From Archilochus colubris (taxonomy: Eukaryota; Chordata; Aves; Apodiformes; Trochilidae), in assembly GCA_023079485.1 (NCBI GenBank), contig CM041086.1, forward strand, positions 15,756,401-15,820,400: a stretch of DNA of 64,000 nt. Reading direction: 5' to 3'. Positions 30,601 through 45,447 of the stretch are shown in pieces. A model generated the notes under the pieces. That model saw only the letters and a program-made list of their open reading frames with translations. It was not told the DNA's origin and searched no databases. Position 1 is the first letter of the stretch, and the number at the start of each line of letters is the position of its first letter. A program made the position numbers and the translations under genes.

Positions 30601-33600
30601 AAGGCAAGAGAAGCAAAGAGAGCAAGAAAAAGTCAGTAGCTTCTTACAGGAAAGGAAATGTCCTCAGAGGAAATGGGCACAAGTGCAAAAATTACCAACA
30701 ACCACAGTAGTTGGAGAAACTGGAAATAAATCAGCTTGAGAAGAAAGAAAAACAGCAAAGAAAAAGAGGCATAATGAAGACAACTAATTTGGAGCACAGC
30801 TTATTAATGAGTATAAAGGAAGAACAACTGTAATTTATGAAAAGAAAGACAAGAAAACTGTTGGCCAGCTACTTGACTCACAGACTAAGGGGAACATCTG
30901 GGCACAGAAGATGTTAAGAAACCCACACTGTAATATGTTCAATTTAAAAAATGCAAATAGTAAGAAACATGAACACAGGGCCTGACTGCCTGGGAGGGTG
31001 TTCAGCTGCCATCACCAGTGAATCCTTCAAAGGCCTCCAAACCCAGGCCAGTGTCAGCAATACTGTAACCATATTTGATTCCACCCTCTAACAAGAGACA
31101 AGATCAAATGGCCTCATGATGTTTACTGCAGACTCCTTTTCTGATTTGGGGTGATGCAATGTAAGAGAACAATGGGACAATTCACACACAAAAATATCTG
31201 TTAAACTGTGGGAGAGAGAAGTGTCATTACAATGAGGGGAGGGGGGTGTGAGGGGAATAAAAGTGAGAAAACACCCCCTTCATGTTACACTTCTGTAGGT
31301 TTCCTTCCTGTAGCAGTATTACAGAAGTGTGTAGATGTAGAGACATAAGGGTAACCATATTCTAAAGACTGGAAAACATTAATTTACTTATTGCTTCCAA
31401 GAATGTAAGATTGAGTAGCTTCAGAGAGGTTCAAGATACTACTCAACACCTACTTGAGTGAATAAGCACTTTCTATCAAGAATAGAAGACAGTTTTTTCA
31501 GCAGTTTATTTACAAGTCCCAAGTGGGCTTTGAAGTGAAAATTTAGAGAAACACACAGATTATACTTTTCCTATTCTGAAAGCAAATATTACCTTTTTTT
31601 CTAGAATTAACTCATCTTAGACTTGAGCTTCTCCTTCAGTGCAGACAGCCCAGATGCAAACAGATAGTTTTTCCACTACGGTCCCACTTAACACATATTT
31701 TGATGTGAGTTAAAGAAGGCCTTCTTGCTCAACTACTTTTACACAATAGGAAAAGTAATTAGCTACTAAGTAAAGTGGCTGAAATCCATTACCCTGCCTG
31801 TGTCCAATTACACACATCCACAGAAGAAACCTCCAACTTACTAGAATAATGACTTCATCTAGAAAAATTCATAAACACTGGAGCACGTCTAAAAACCATA
31901 GATTTCCCTGAACAGGAGGTAATTTATTATGTGATAACATTCTTTTTCCTTGTGGGAAATATCTGAGAGTCTTAAAAACAGTCTATATTGCATTACTCCT
32001 TCAGCACATTCAGTCAACAGGGAAGGTTCATTATTGCCAGTACATGATGATCTGAAGAAAATCACCACAATCTACTGGCTTCAGAAGCTGGAAGCAAGAT
32101 CTGCAATTTTTCTATTTAAAATACAATCTACTTACTGAAAAACTTACTAAATACTTCTGAGGGCACAGCATATTATTTCAGTCATTCTCAGGACTGAATG
32201 ATGAAACAAGAAACTCCTCCGACTACTGCATTTTGGAAACACACATTTAAAATTTCTCTCTTTACCTGTATGACCGACTTAGTATTTGGTGGTTTTCCTA
32301 AAATCATTACATGCTCATAAAACCCGAGCTGCTAGGTGTGAATTTGTTAGCAAGTTCTGCTTAGCTAAGCAGCTAATCTTAAGGAAGGTCAGAAAGCAGC
32401 TACTATTTTAAGAAAATCTAGTTTAAACAACAGCATAATCAGGGTTAAAAATAAGAGGACTGCTTATCTCCAGGTCATTTTCTAAAGTGAACCTGCAACA
32501 CCTTAATGAGAGCTGCATTCAATATGTTTAAATCCATGTCAACTCAGCTGCAGGATCAGTGCTGCAGTTGTTGTAAAAGGTAAAAGTAACAAGCTATAAA
32601 GGGATGATGATGACTTTTAGGTATGCCCAGACTGGACACTCAACCAGACACTACCCTCTTCCTACAGCTCACACAATCCATCAGCTTCATGAAGCAAACT
32701 GGGTTTCTCTGACAAATGTTCCTAAGTTCACTGTTCACTTTGCTAAAATAAATATTTACGTGTTACAAAAGCCAGGACTACTCAGAAATTACACAAATTG
32801 GTTATGTAGGCTTATTTAGCATTGCTAAAAAAAGATCTGAGTATTTAGAGTTCCTCAAACAAAATTTACAGCAAAAGCCAGGTTCTACCCAAGCAGAGAA
32901 TCCTGCCTCAGCACAAAACTGCTTTTACCACCTCTAAACTCAAGGCAGTTTTTAATGATGGTTGGTTGCCTCAAATTACAATGCTTCTACAAGGTTGCAG
33001 CTGCAGTTCTTGTCAACCACAAACCCATCATCAACCCATCATTAGAGATAGCTGCTAAATTGTGAAGTTAAATTAAGTCATCTAGAACTGAGCACCTTCA
33101 GAACATCACTCCCAAGGGTTGTATTTCAACCACTGAAGCCGTTTGTATTTCCAAGACATTAAGATCAAGTTTAAGTGAGGATCCATCACAGATCCCTATG
33201 CAGTTGGGCCAGAAAGAGTACAGGCATAGCTATATTTTAAAATTAAGAGTTATTTTCTTAAATAAAAATATTTTTTAAATTAAAAACAAAAACCCACCAG
33301 GAACACCAAAAATCAGAACTTAAAAATATTTCTAGCCCATACAGCTGCAGAGATAGCTTTCCAAGTATGACCCAACTATTAGCCAATATCACAAGGTTAT
33401 TCCACCACCTTGGCTGCCCATCCTAGCAACAGTGGTGTTAACACAGCCCTAATGTTTACTATTTCTTGTCAGAATCATGCATGTAATAGGGAAACCATTA
33501 GTCATTTCCAATTTAAAATATTCTTTGCAATGATGAAGAACAGTAGCATGATGCCATCACCCACACAAAAGAGGGAGGGGAGGACACGATTTGAGAGTAG

Positions 33601-34767
33601 ATACAAGACAGAAAAAAAAGCAAGAAGTAAAATAGAAAATTCTCAGCTCCTCCAAAAGACTGTAGAAGTAAAGGAACAGTGGGGAAAAAGAAGAGTTTTT
33701 TCATCTTCTTCTGAATGTTGAGTGTCTGCTACTGTTAAATAATAAAAGCTATAATGATGCAAAAAGGAACTACCAGAATGGGACAAAGGGTTACATCCTC
33801 TTTAAAACAGCAATTGTGATGCTGAGGCTCCTCAGGAGGGTATTTACTTTCTGTGATCATGCACACCATGATCCCCTGCTCTTCCATATTTACCTCTGAC
33901 TCGGTTTAGCCTTCTATCTATCTCATAAACTTCTGCTAATCCTATCCAAATCCTGACCAGCAAGGTATAGATAGGAACATGCTCCTCAAAACCAACCAAC
34001 CATCTCTCTTTAAACACAAGAAAAATCACTGAAGACAATAAATGAACAGCTCTGCTTTTTTGTTTCATACATATTAAAGATGTCATTGCCATTAAAGATG
34101 TCTACAAGTCTCTCACCACAGGACTATAGGGAGGAGTGCAGTTTCAGGCAGACATCCCTCAGCTCCATCCATGCTTATCTGAGCAGCACAACACCATACG
34201 TGTGAAAGCTGATAGGATGGATCTGCACTTGGCACAGGTGATTCTGGCTCTTACCAAGCACCAGATCAGAACTGTTGAACCAGACATTGTTTTGTAACAA
34301 AGCCATAAGCACACAACACCCCTCTGATCAGCATTACCAGCCTCACACAAAGCAAGGTGCAGCAAGGTATTACAGTAGGGGAATAAATGACCATTAATCA
34401 CAATTTATTCAGTTCACTGAGGCAAAGGTGATGAAAGGCAGGTGTGAGTTCAGACTCACCAGCTCCCATCTCTTGCCAAGCCAGGGAACCCTCCAAGCCA
34501 TGGGCCTCCTTCCAGCCTTCTCAGCAGCCCATCATCAGGGCAGGGGTGGAGAAGCCACAGCAGCTCACCTCTGTGCAGCTCCTTACTGGAAGTAGCAGGG
34601 TACTCATGTATCCTCAAAACCAAATACCACTGGTATATACAAATTTAAAAAGCAACTGTTTATTTTAGAGCTGACAGCTTAAGTGCATACTCCTGCCTCC
34701 ATCAGACCCCAAACTCTTTAGAATTCATTCCTCTGCCCACTGTGTTAATTTCTGTATTTCATGTAGT

Positions 34768-34838
34768 TTTATCCTTCATTTCCTTTCCCCCTCCCTTTCC
34801 ACCTCTTCCTCTACTTCTGTCCCCCCTCCATCTTTTTC
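34768..34838 (+). repeat. Polypyrimidine tract
   Basis: About 70 bases that are nearly all C/T on the plus strand, with runs such as CCTTTCCCCCTCCCTTTCC and CCCCCCTCC. A purine block (GAAAAGGAGGGAGAAAAAAAA) follows about 35 bases later and could pair with it. Confidence 0.75.
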
Positions 34839-35617
34839 ATACTTAATCTATCTCCCTCTGTGACCAGCTTTTGAAAAGGAGGGAGAAAAAAAAAGTAATA
34901 CTCCAGTTATTGGATTCCTAATGCCCATTATAAGATAAGTCAGAGAGGTTTGAGGCTTTTCTCCCTACATGGCTCACTATTTGCTTTCATAAATTCTAGG
35001 AACCCTCATTTTGATTAAAACATCATTCAGTATGTTCCAAATAACTCAGTAAAAAGTTGTTAAAAAGTGGATTTCCAATTTTGGAATGCAAATATGAAGA
35101 CTTAACTCCTCTTATCAAAATAGTGCTTAATCTTTCAGGACAGTGAACATGCTTATTAAACACATCCAGAGTAAGGACTGTACCTTCAGATAAACTTTTA
35201 CTCTCAATGTCAAAAGCAACCCAGAACAAGTGTCAACGTATTCTAGGTTAAGATACCATAATCTGTAACATTTCATAAAATTACATAACAATATGTATAT
35301 TTATATTATAACACTGTTCATATTTTGCTCTGACCTACTTAAGCAATTTGTTTTTCCCCAACTGCACAATTATGAACCAGAGCAGAAAAAACAGACTTTA
35401 TGAAGTTAATAAATCAATTCAGTGTCATTACAATTTATTAACATTATTACTACAGAGTCTGCACTCTACCTGATTATGACTTTCTATGGGGAATATTTAA
35501 ATATTTTTAAGAAATATGATTGTTTCCCAATACGTTTAGTATTAGTCATATGTTATGCTTTATATTATGCTTCTCATCAAACTAACTTCAGATTACACAT
35601 TGAGACTATTGGTTTGT

Positions 35618-35652
35618 TAACAAAAAGTATTAACAAAAAATTAACAAAAAAG
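35618..35652 (+). repeat. Short tandem repeat of TTAACAAAAA
   Basis: Three near-identical copies of TTAACAAAAA with small spacers. It is simple AT-rich local duplication with no sign of function. Confidence 0.8.
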
Positions 35653-38600
35653 CAGAACTGGTCTTTTCTCCCTGGCTATTCCCACCTTTCTCTGATCCCA
35701 GCAGACATTAAATGATTCAACATTCCCTTTAGTAGCTGCAGACAGACAAACCAGGCAAATACTACATTTGGTCCAATAAATAGTGTGCATCAAGTAACTT
35801 TGGCTACATTTTGAGTGTTTTGAACTAGATAGGTCTCAGCCAAATTCACCTCCCCACTTTCAGAGAAAGTGAGCAACTTAAAACCACATGCTGCTTCCCT
35901 ATCTAAAAATGAGCTTAAAACTCATGTACCCAATGTGCAAGTGCAGTCCCCTTAACAAACATGTTAACAAATTACAAAGTGCTCAAATTAGAAAGCACTT
36001 AGAAGGACTGGCACTACTCATCCTCCCCAGCAGCACTGTGCAGTCTGCTCTAGAGGAAGAGCAAGAAGTCCTGAATTAGAGATACTAATGTAAAATAAAA
36101 ACATTTTAAAGGAAGCTTGCAAGTAAAACCTGAAACCATTTCAGTACTACCAAAGATCTAACGTAGAGTTTGTGATCATTCAACTTACAACCGGAATCGA
36201 GACAAAACATTTCCAGCACAAGCATTCTCCTTTCAAGAGTCTTTTTGTTTTTTTCAATTAATTCTTGAAAGGATTTAGCAGAACTCTTTCTTACAGCTCC
36301 ACAAAGTGAAAGATATCCAAAACCAAATGTTTTAAGAAAACCTCATCCAAACTGATTTAGAAAGCTTTTTAAGGTCCCCAGAACTTCCACACTGTAAAAG
36401 TGTAGTGAAGACAATGGTACAGAAATCAGATAAGAAAAGCTCCAACTCCTAGTTTCTTTCTTTCCTTAGAATTCACTGGCAAGAACGTTTCGAGGTGCTA
36501 CTATAATGCTTCCCCTTGTGTCACCAGCAGGATGATTCAGGCATATCATAACTTCTGAAAGCTGGTAAAGAAAAAGCTTTCCCTAGGCACTAAACATCTG
36601 GAAGTTCAGCACCCAAGCAACATTTCCATTCTTTTGTAAGAGAGCAAGCAATTCCATCCTGACAAATAGCTGCTGCATATTAGAAACTAAGACTACAAAC
36701 CAAGAGCCAGAAAATAATGTTTTGCATAGATTTCAGACAGCAGCTTGACACACAACTCCTACCTTTAGAGTCTACACATAAAACCTTAAAGGAAATTTTG
36801 TTCTCATTGCCAGCAAAGATATTAAAATTTTTCTTCTGATTACTTGACAGTTTTACCCAAGCTGCCAGTGACCATTAGCAGCAGAGATGCTGGGTGTTCT
36901 TAAATTGGTTTCTTTTTGTTCTGCTGATATACTACCTGAAGCAGTTAGTTAAGACATCAGTAAAAACCAAGAGTTGTAGTTACTAAAAGGTCAAACAAAA
37001 TTCCATTAGAGCTGTAACTGGTATTATTCTTCCGCTACAGACAAATCATAACTTATGTTTTGATGCATTTCAGCTAGCTGTGAGACATGTTCTTTCCTTA
37101 TATTAGCAAAACTAATAGGAGCAGGCAGAAATGTATGCAATTTGTTCTGGAAAATAACTTCATTAATTCAATTCACACACTGTACACACAGCAGACACTA
37201 GCCATACAGTTAAAGTCATCCATTTGGACCTTTAAAATGCTTTTTGTTAGTTGCCAAATGCAAGATACATTCTGAGACATAAGCACCTAGGGGCACAACA
37301 CAAACAGCTGAACAAAAAATTCATGCCAATTACTGGTAATTTGCCAAGCCTGTAAGAAATTAGCACACAGGACTTCCCTGCTTAAATAGAACTTAGTTCA
37401 GAGGAAGAAGAAATATTTTTAAAAACTTAAGACAAAAATGGAAATACACAGAGCAGCAGTAGTGTTACAAAACTTATATGCCAAGATGTCAGATGACAGG
37501 AGAGGCTGAAATTCAGCCAAACATTCAAAACTATTCATTTAAATCATTGATCTTCTTGTTAAACTGCATATTCTAAAGGTCCACTGCACAGCAGTAGCTT
37601 GCAAGAGACTCGAGACACCAGAAACTACACAGTAAAAAAGTATATTAGAACATACTTGAATATATTAAAAATGAGTAACTTCTAAAATTTAATAAGCATT
37701 GTATAATTCTGGTACTGGTTTTAAGATGCTCGTTATAATGTTGCAAGACAAGCTAAAAACAAACCCCAGCAGAATTTGAATTTGCCATCTAATTCACATT
37801 TAATAACTCTGCAGCTGGAATAAATTAATCTTTTGGATCACCAGAATTACTATTAAATCAATCAATGCACTCTAGATTGCACTATCTGCATAGAACTTAG
37901 TCATGTAATTTAAACTAGACAGCAGCTCAAATGTAAACTAAATACAGTGTTGGAATTAGAACCAAATGGAATTTACATTTTTGTCACAGAAAAGACACAT
38001 TAAAGACAGTGCTTTTAGGACTGACAAAGATGATTCAAAACCAGGGAGTTCTTACTGGTTTGAAAGTAGTGTCTGCTATGGAGACAGGATGTTTTTAAGA
38101 GACTGCCATCTGTCAGTCAGCATAGGTAGAAAATAGAGAGATGTAACACCTTAAGATGAACTAGATGATCTCTCAACGCCTTTCTACCCTTAAAATCACA
38201 AATGACTGCATAGATGGTTGAGTAACAGTGAAGTTCAGAGCTGTTGCTTAAATAAAAACAGCCTCACCCAACCCTCCCACCTCCAGACAGATAGCCTCCT
38301 TTCTTGTTCTGGAACAAACATGTGTGATTGGGGAACTGATCTGGTTAAAAATAGATCTCTCTTTTTTGCCAGTTTGACTTAGACCACACTTGTTTCTCTG
38401 CTTTGTTCCCCTGTGCAGGAGCATATGCAGGAACATCAGATGAAAAAGAGAGGAAGAGGCAAAAGGGGCACTGGCAAAGGACAAGGATGATGACCACTTC
38501 CATCTCTACTCAGCAAGAAAAAACACATGCAGGACAGCCTGAACAAAAAGGAACAGAAGTAAGATTTTTAAAGAAAGATAATTACTTTTACTAGACCAGG

Positions 38601-40819
38601 CTCTTTTGCTGAAAAATCAGAGGAGCTTTCAGACACATTGCTGCTTTCGTGGTTTAGGCAAAGCACAAGACAGAACAAAACTGCTCATAATCTAAACTTC
38701 ACCATGCTCACCTTGAACAAAAGCACTTAGCATTGAGGCAACAGAGAAGTGGGTTAGGGACAGGCCAGGTGATCAATCACTTGTCCCTTTCCAAAAGGGA
38801 TAAACTGCAGTTAGTGAAAGAAAGATGCGGTAATACAGAGAGCCAGCAGATCCTATTGAGGCCTCAGTTTTTATTACACAGCAGATATGCCTTAGTTACA
38901 CTCAGACATCAAGGTAACAGACAAAACATCATTTTATGAGTAAGTACAGTGGTTACTACATGCTGTCACCAGCCATACAATTAGACAACCAATAAACACA
39001 AAGACAGCAGCTCTAGTATAGGAAATTACAAGAGGTACAGCAGCACCTTTGCAGGCTTCCCCTGTTCTTATATTCTTCCAGCAGCAGCTACCACTGGCAG
39101 CCCTGGGAGACAACATGTAGGGCTAAGAGGATCCTCAATTAGGACATCAGTTCTTTCACTGTCTCTTATCAAACACATGTTCACACAGATACAGAGATGC
39201 TGTCTACAATATAGTACTTTGCTCCCAAAAAACATACTTTTTATATATGAAGACTGCCAAGTTCATGGTTATGAAGGTTATGCTTTCATTAGAAGGGAAT
39301 AAATCTAAAGAGGTTAAAAAAACCCCAAACAAACCACAAAAAACTACCTGTATGAACCTTACTGTGGTTTTATAATTGATAACTAGCAATGCCACTGAAA
39401 AAGGTGCTCTCACATCTGTGCTTCATCAAGTCTTTTGCCACCTCAAGCATTCATGTGTTGGGTCAGAGCTCATCTCTTAGAAACAAACAGCTGCTATCCC
39501 TGTGTCCTATTAACAGGGTTCTCCTTGTAGCAGGCAGACTAACAGACTATGAAGCAGCAGGCAGGGCTATGGGACAACCAACACAGCTCACTGGTGACAT
39601 CTGAAAATGGTCTGGCACACAGCCCATCAGATGCAAAGGTAGCAACCTCACAGGGACCTGCATTGACTACTTGGTGATTCAGCAAACAGTACTCCATGTT
39701 AGTAAGAGCAGTGCATGGAAACACAGGATGGATGCTCTGCAGAGTAAGCTCAGGTCACTGGACAGAAGCCTCACACTGAGGATTTCCATGGTGTTATTTT
39801 CTGAAATGCTGCCAGCTCCACATTCATGGCCCGAGAGGGAAGTTGAGCTAGGAAGTCAGTGATACAGAGGGGAAGGATTCAGGCATGATGGGAACAGGAA
39901 GAACTTGTTAGGCATGCACATTAGTCATGCCAGAGTCAACCAAACTGGAATGCTAAGAGGAGTCTTGGAACTTAAAAACACTTCTGCAGGACTGCTAGAA
40001 ACTTCAGGAGTAACAAATGAGCAGCCCAAATGACAATCTTGAGTAACTCTCAAAGTAACAGGCATCTCCAAGCCATGGTGGAAGGAGCACAAATCAATCC
40101 AGTCAAACCCTGAGAGGCTACCAGCTTATCAGCATTCCAACAGGAACAACAAACAGGGAGGTGGGGAATAGCACAGCATGTGAAGGACACACACATGTAA
40201 TGGAATAAAGTATTACAGCAGAGATAAACCAAGCCAATGCTTTATGGTAGAAGTCCCACAGTCAAGTAATCAGGTTATGTCAGTCATCAGCTGTACCACC
40301 AGTTCAGGTAGATTATGAAGTTTCAAGTTTAGGAAGGGCAGTAACAGTGAACAACCAAAATCTCCTGATCCAAAAAGAACTTTGTACCCCATCAGAACAA
40401 CATGGACAGGTTGGTTGATTTGGTTTGGGTTTTGTTTTTTCCAAGGAATGACTGCTTTTTTGGAAATCGGTGATAGGACAGCCATGAAAAGAGCCATTTC
40501 TGGTTTGTTTTGGTTTTGAGTGGTACACAAGATCTAGCTAAAGGATATGGGATAGGAAAGCTACCCTGTAACTGCCTGCAAAATTACACTTCAACATTGT
40601 AGTTGCTTTCAGCATGCAATAAAAATACTTGAGACATGGACAATGAATTTGAAGAGAGGGAACTGTGTAAAAAAAGTTGAATTCATTAGTAATCCTCCCA
40701 GTCTACAAACAAACCCGAACACATATAACCCTAAAAGGAGCAATCCAAACAGCAATAAGACTGCAACAGCTTGGAGACTATTAAAAACAAAACATAAAAC
40801 TGTTAAAAATCCTACTACC

Positions 40820-40901
40820 TCACAAAAAAAGAAAAAAAAACAAACCCCCAAACAGAAAACAAAAAAACAGGGCCAAAAAAAAGAAAAAAAAAAAAAAAGC
40901 C
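40820..40901 (+). repeat. A-rich low-complexity block
   Basis: The plus strand is almost only A with scattered C and G, including runs of A9, A8 and A15. It lies in a wider T-poor stretch (about 40700-41160) in which the lack of T also leaves a 172-codon open frame by chance. Confidence 0.85.
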
Positions 40902-42634
40902 AAAAGCAGACAAAATTTTGTATTAAAACACCAGGTAAAACATTCACCAGTGTAAGCAGTGAACACAAAAGCAGTCAAAAGAACACCTCAGCCCCAGCAA
41001 CAAAAACCTACACCCCTCAAGATCCAACAGGGAAGTTAAGGAGGGCATCAGAGAGAGGTCAGCTTTTAAAAACAGAAAGGTTGCCTACTGAGAACAGAAG
41101 TGATTATAAAACACACGGTAGCTCAAAAGTAAACAGTAAAGAACTAAAAATATTTGGGTAGCACCTTGTAAAGTTACTTAACTACAAAAGAAGGAAACCA
41201 ACTAGAAAAACCTGCAGGTGAAGAAGAAATACAAGTATGGTGGCTCCACTGCAGAGAGGTGGACTGACCACTGCTCCCTGTCATTACTGGTGAGGCAACT
41301 GGGGAGACTTTCACACCTATCTTTAAAGTTAGAGAGACCAGGTTGATCTGAATTAAGTACAGAGAAGCTGAATGGGCAAGTTAGGAGTAGTTCACCAGGC
41401 TTTTACAGGACAGTTCCAAACACTGAACTAAAGACCTGCTGGACAACAGCTTGCCAGTGCAATTCCAGTGCACACAAAGACCCTGAAGGGCCTGGCATCC
41501 CAGAAAAGCAAATGGGATTTCCATTCCTGCAGAGTAAGCACTGGGTTAAACACCAGAGAGTTTTATGGAATGGATCAATCAGGTTTATTTTGCAAAAACT
41601 TTTATGTGTAATCTACAGCCACCCAAAAGGGGCTGGAGATTTCTGTGACAGGCTGCACATTCCTCTGCTACATACTGCAGGCTCCTGGCAGACTGCACCA
41701 TCTTAAAACCATGATGCAAAGAGTTGCTGTGTTGCAATGTTTGCAACTATGTGCTTAAAAGCATCACCATGGACCCAGATGAACTCAGCAGAAGAAAAAA
41801 AAAATACCATAACCTTGTTTAGCCTTATATTCCAGCTTTGTTCTGATGACTGGGGAATTGAATGTAGGGCAAACAATTGGCAATACAGCCAACAACAGAT
41901 ACACAAAATGTTGATTGTTGTATGTGATTGCTTCTTCTGCCATAGCTTCTGGATGGACTCACAGATACCAACCTATCTGCTGATAAAAAAGTCACTGAGG
42001 TAAGCACAAAAAAAAACCAACCAAACAAAAACAAATGCTGGAGACAATAGCAGGCTACTGGTCTCATCTACAAGAGCAGTTACATTCTCAGAGCAGAAAA
42101 AAAATGCAGTTAAAAGCAACTTAAGCTGAAGTTATTAGCAGCCTAAAATTAAAAGGCTGGTCACAAGAGTTCCATCTCTTCCCAGACTGCATGGGAAGAC
42201 CCAATCCCTTAAGCCAGCTCTGGCATTGAGCATGCTAAAGACTCAGCAAAAAAAGTCTTACAACTCAGCAAAAAAGCATAGCCTAACAAAAAGCAGCAGA
42301 ATATCTGCTGCTGACTTATCAAGCAGAAACAGCACAGCAAGCAGACACTGATCAATGCAAGTAGTACCACTGAGGGTGTGGGGCACAAATATGAGGGGTT
42401 TTTTACCATGGGCATAAAATCTCATCCAAAAGTTGTATTTAACTCTCATTAGGTCCCCAAACCAACAAACTATAGTCACACCATTTATTATGTCTGCAAT
42501 AGATTTAGTATGTGACTGAAGTCAGATTGTGAAACCACAGCCCAGTTCTATAATGTCATCCAAGTGACATGCAGGATGCAAATCCAATGCATAGGACAAT
42601 CAGCCATTCAACACCAACCACAGGAAAGAAAAAA

Positions 42635-42660
42635 ATTCTGGAAGAGAAAATTCTGGAAGA
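42635..42660 (+). repeat. Short tandem duplication of ATTCTGGAAGA
   Basis: AATTCTGGAAGAGAA is followed at once by AATTCTGGAAGACC, a local duplication with a period of about 14-15 bp. Confidence 0.8.
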
Positions 42661-45411
42661 CCTAGAATTAACCTCAAGCAAAGAGTCTACAATGTTCCAT
42701 AACAACCTTAAACATTTCTTTCTAAAATTAAATATTCTTCCAAGCACAACGAGATACAAACCATCTCTCATATCTATATACAGAACAGTACAGAACCCCT
42801 TCAGCATGATCCCTTCAAATGTCAAAACTGAATTTCAAAAACCATCTCATCAGCCTAGAAACACTGGAAAATAACCTCAGTGCATTTTAATTCTGATGCA
42901 TTAAAACCAACGTGTTCATGTTTTATTTCTCCTCAGTAGGTTCCACTCTATGAAAGCAAAAAGCTAACCACATTCTCAAATTAACTTTGAGAATTTTTGG
43001 AAATATCTAACATGAAACCAGAACTATATTGTGCACCAGCAAAATATATATAGCCTTTCAAAAGAAGCACCAGAGTTCTCTGAAAACACTGTATGCTACA
43101 ACGCTGAAACTAAAATATATAGTACAGAATTGCTAGTTTTGTTAAAGATAGTTATTTGGTATACTACCAAAAAGCCCCCAACAATTCACTGTCCATGAGC
43201 AGATCCCATACAACCATCACTCAATCATTATCCTGGAAAATAACTGAAATAAAACAGCAGTGAACTAAACCATTGACCTAAAGGGCAATACTATTTTATT
43301 ATTAAATCTGTACATTGGTTAATCAATGAAGTTTCTAAAGGCCAAACCACTGAAGATGTATCTTTAGTCTTCTGGAAAAAAGATTCAACCATCCTACTGC
43401 TTATTTAAAAAAAAAAATAAATCAGAACATATAATGGTAAATGCCTTTTAAAGTTTTATGAAAAAAGTGGTAAGTTCCTTGAAAACAATAGAGCCACCTA
43501 AGTTGCTGCTTTTTGGATTTCTCCATGCAATGCTTCATGGTGCCAGGCCTCCTATTTTCACTACTCCAAGGAAGAAGAATTCAACTACCATCTCACCCAC
43601 TGACCAGAATCCAGACTGTAATTCTTATTCACAAAACCTCAGACCTGAAAGTTGGCGTCTATTTTACTGTAAGTGACCTGTGACAAGTGGGTCTACACTG
43701 TGATGAGCAAGTTCTACTTGGATCTAGTATCTACCAAGTATCTATCCAAACATCAACTTGGATAAAGCATGGATTTACATATTTGGCTTTGCTAAGGCAC
43801 AGTCTGCTTCAGCATCCACCTCATCAACAGCACCCAGCTCTCTGCCAGACCATACACACGAAGGGCAGGTGTCATGTTCCACCTCAGCAGTTACCTCACT
43901 GCTGCTCTGTTTGGCCAACAAGGCCAAACTCTTCCTTTGACCATAATTTACAATCTATCTCCACAGAATTTGCCACTCCCTCAAATGCATCCAAGCCCTA
44001 ACCACAGGTACCAGTGACCACCCTTCAGGTGATAGGGGAAGTCTCAACTGGGATTCAGGGAAACATTAAAAATACTGATAATGAACTTAGTATCAGCTGT
44101 GTGAGGAATAATTATCTTCTATCTCACTTTGCTGGTTTGGTTTTGTTTGTTTGGGTTTTTTAAACACAAACAAAAGTCCCATCAAAATCCACCCTTGCTT
44201 AAAAAGTTGATTGCATACTACAACGTCAAAACCTAGCAATTTGAAGTCTTCTGATAGCTCAAAGCAAACACTGAAGGCCCAACTTCCTGAGAAACCTCAG
44301 GATGAGCCTGGTATTTCAGCTCCCTGTTAGTCCCTTTCACAGATCCCATGCCCCTAAACCACTCCATTTCTTTACTGTCACAAGTTTCTGTGCAAATCAA
44401 AATCCATTTTGTTTCTTGGCTGAAGTCAAGTAGTCTCCAGTACCACTAATTCAAAAAAATTACTGCTTAACAAATACTTTGCCATTTGAGTTTTCATTTC
44501 CTTGGGTTTCACTATGTTCATAAAAGCAATATCCTCATTCCCTGTTCAACAGGAACTCTTACAGAGTTACACTTCAGTTCCAGTTCAGCAAAAAATTATT
44601 TATACACAGAACATTCTCTAAATTCATTACTTCCCCAGAGCTCTGTTACTGACCAGTGTTTGCCCTATTCATCTCCACCTCTAGAAAGACATAAATCTCA
44701 TTCAAGTCAAAAGTAGAGCGGGAAGAACAATAAAAGCATCTTTGCCAAAGCAAAACAGTTTATTAGAAAACAAACCACCCTAAAGTCAGTAATTCTGCTC
44801 GTCCTTAACAGGTCACTGAGAGCCAGCTTGGGTATTTCTGACCTCATAATCAAATAATCTGCTCAAAAAGTTATTTTACTTTCCATCAAAAGCTGCCTAC
44901 AGAGAGTTCATCTAACAGTCCTTAGGGATATTAAACACCAGTGTCATAGCTTAAAAGACCTATCCCCATATTCAGACACAGAAGCTTCTTTTGCAGAAGC
45001 TGAACCTTTAGGTCAGAAGTATCTGTGGCTCATTTTTAACTATTATGGCTGTACAAGAGTACATGAAAGAGTTACCAATGTCTGCAAGTGCCAATGAGAA
45101 AAAGAGGAATTTTTCTCAAGCTTGAAATAAACTGACAATATAATATAGAGAAGTTAAGCTTTGCTACAATAGCCTATTAGCTGGAGACTTCCAATGGCAA
45201 AACTAATGTTTTAATTCTTGAAAAATTTATCACAAGAAGATTCTGTTAATGGTCACTATGAAGCCAAACTGCCCTAGTAAGTAGAAACCCTACACTCCAA
45301 AACTTACTCAGTCATTTTATATCCTTCTGTTCTTCTGGCAGTACTGGCATCTAGTTTAAACAGTTAATTTGTGTCCCTTTGTCTTTCTCTTCTTACTTAC
45401 ATGTACACACA

Positions 45412-45412
45412 A

Positions 45413-45447
<35 letters not shown>
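45412..45447 (+). repeat. Compound (AT)n(AC)n microsatellite
   Basis: About 12 AT units run directly into about 7 AC units, followed by looser purine-pyrimidine alternation (GTATACACAGATATACATACAC). It is the only clear dinucleotide microsatellite in the window and is likely length-polymorphic. Confidence 0.92.

Noticed and set aside
40643..41161. 172-codon plus-strand open frame
   Set aside because: It follows from the A-rich, T-poor composition; the product is Lys/Asn/Thr/Gln low complexity.
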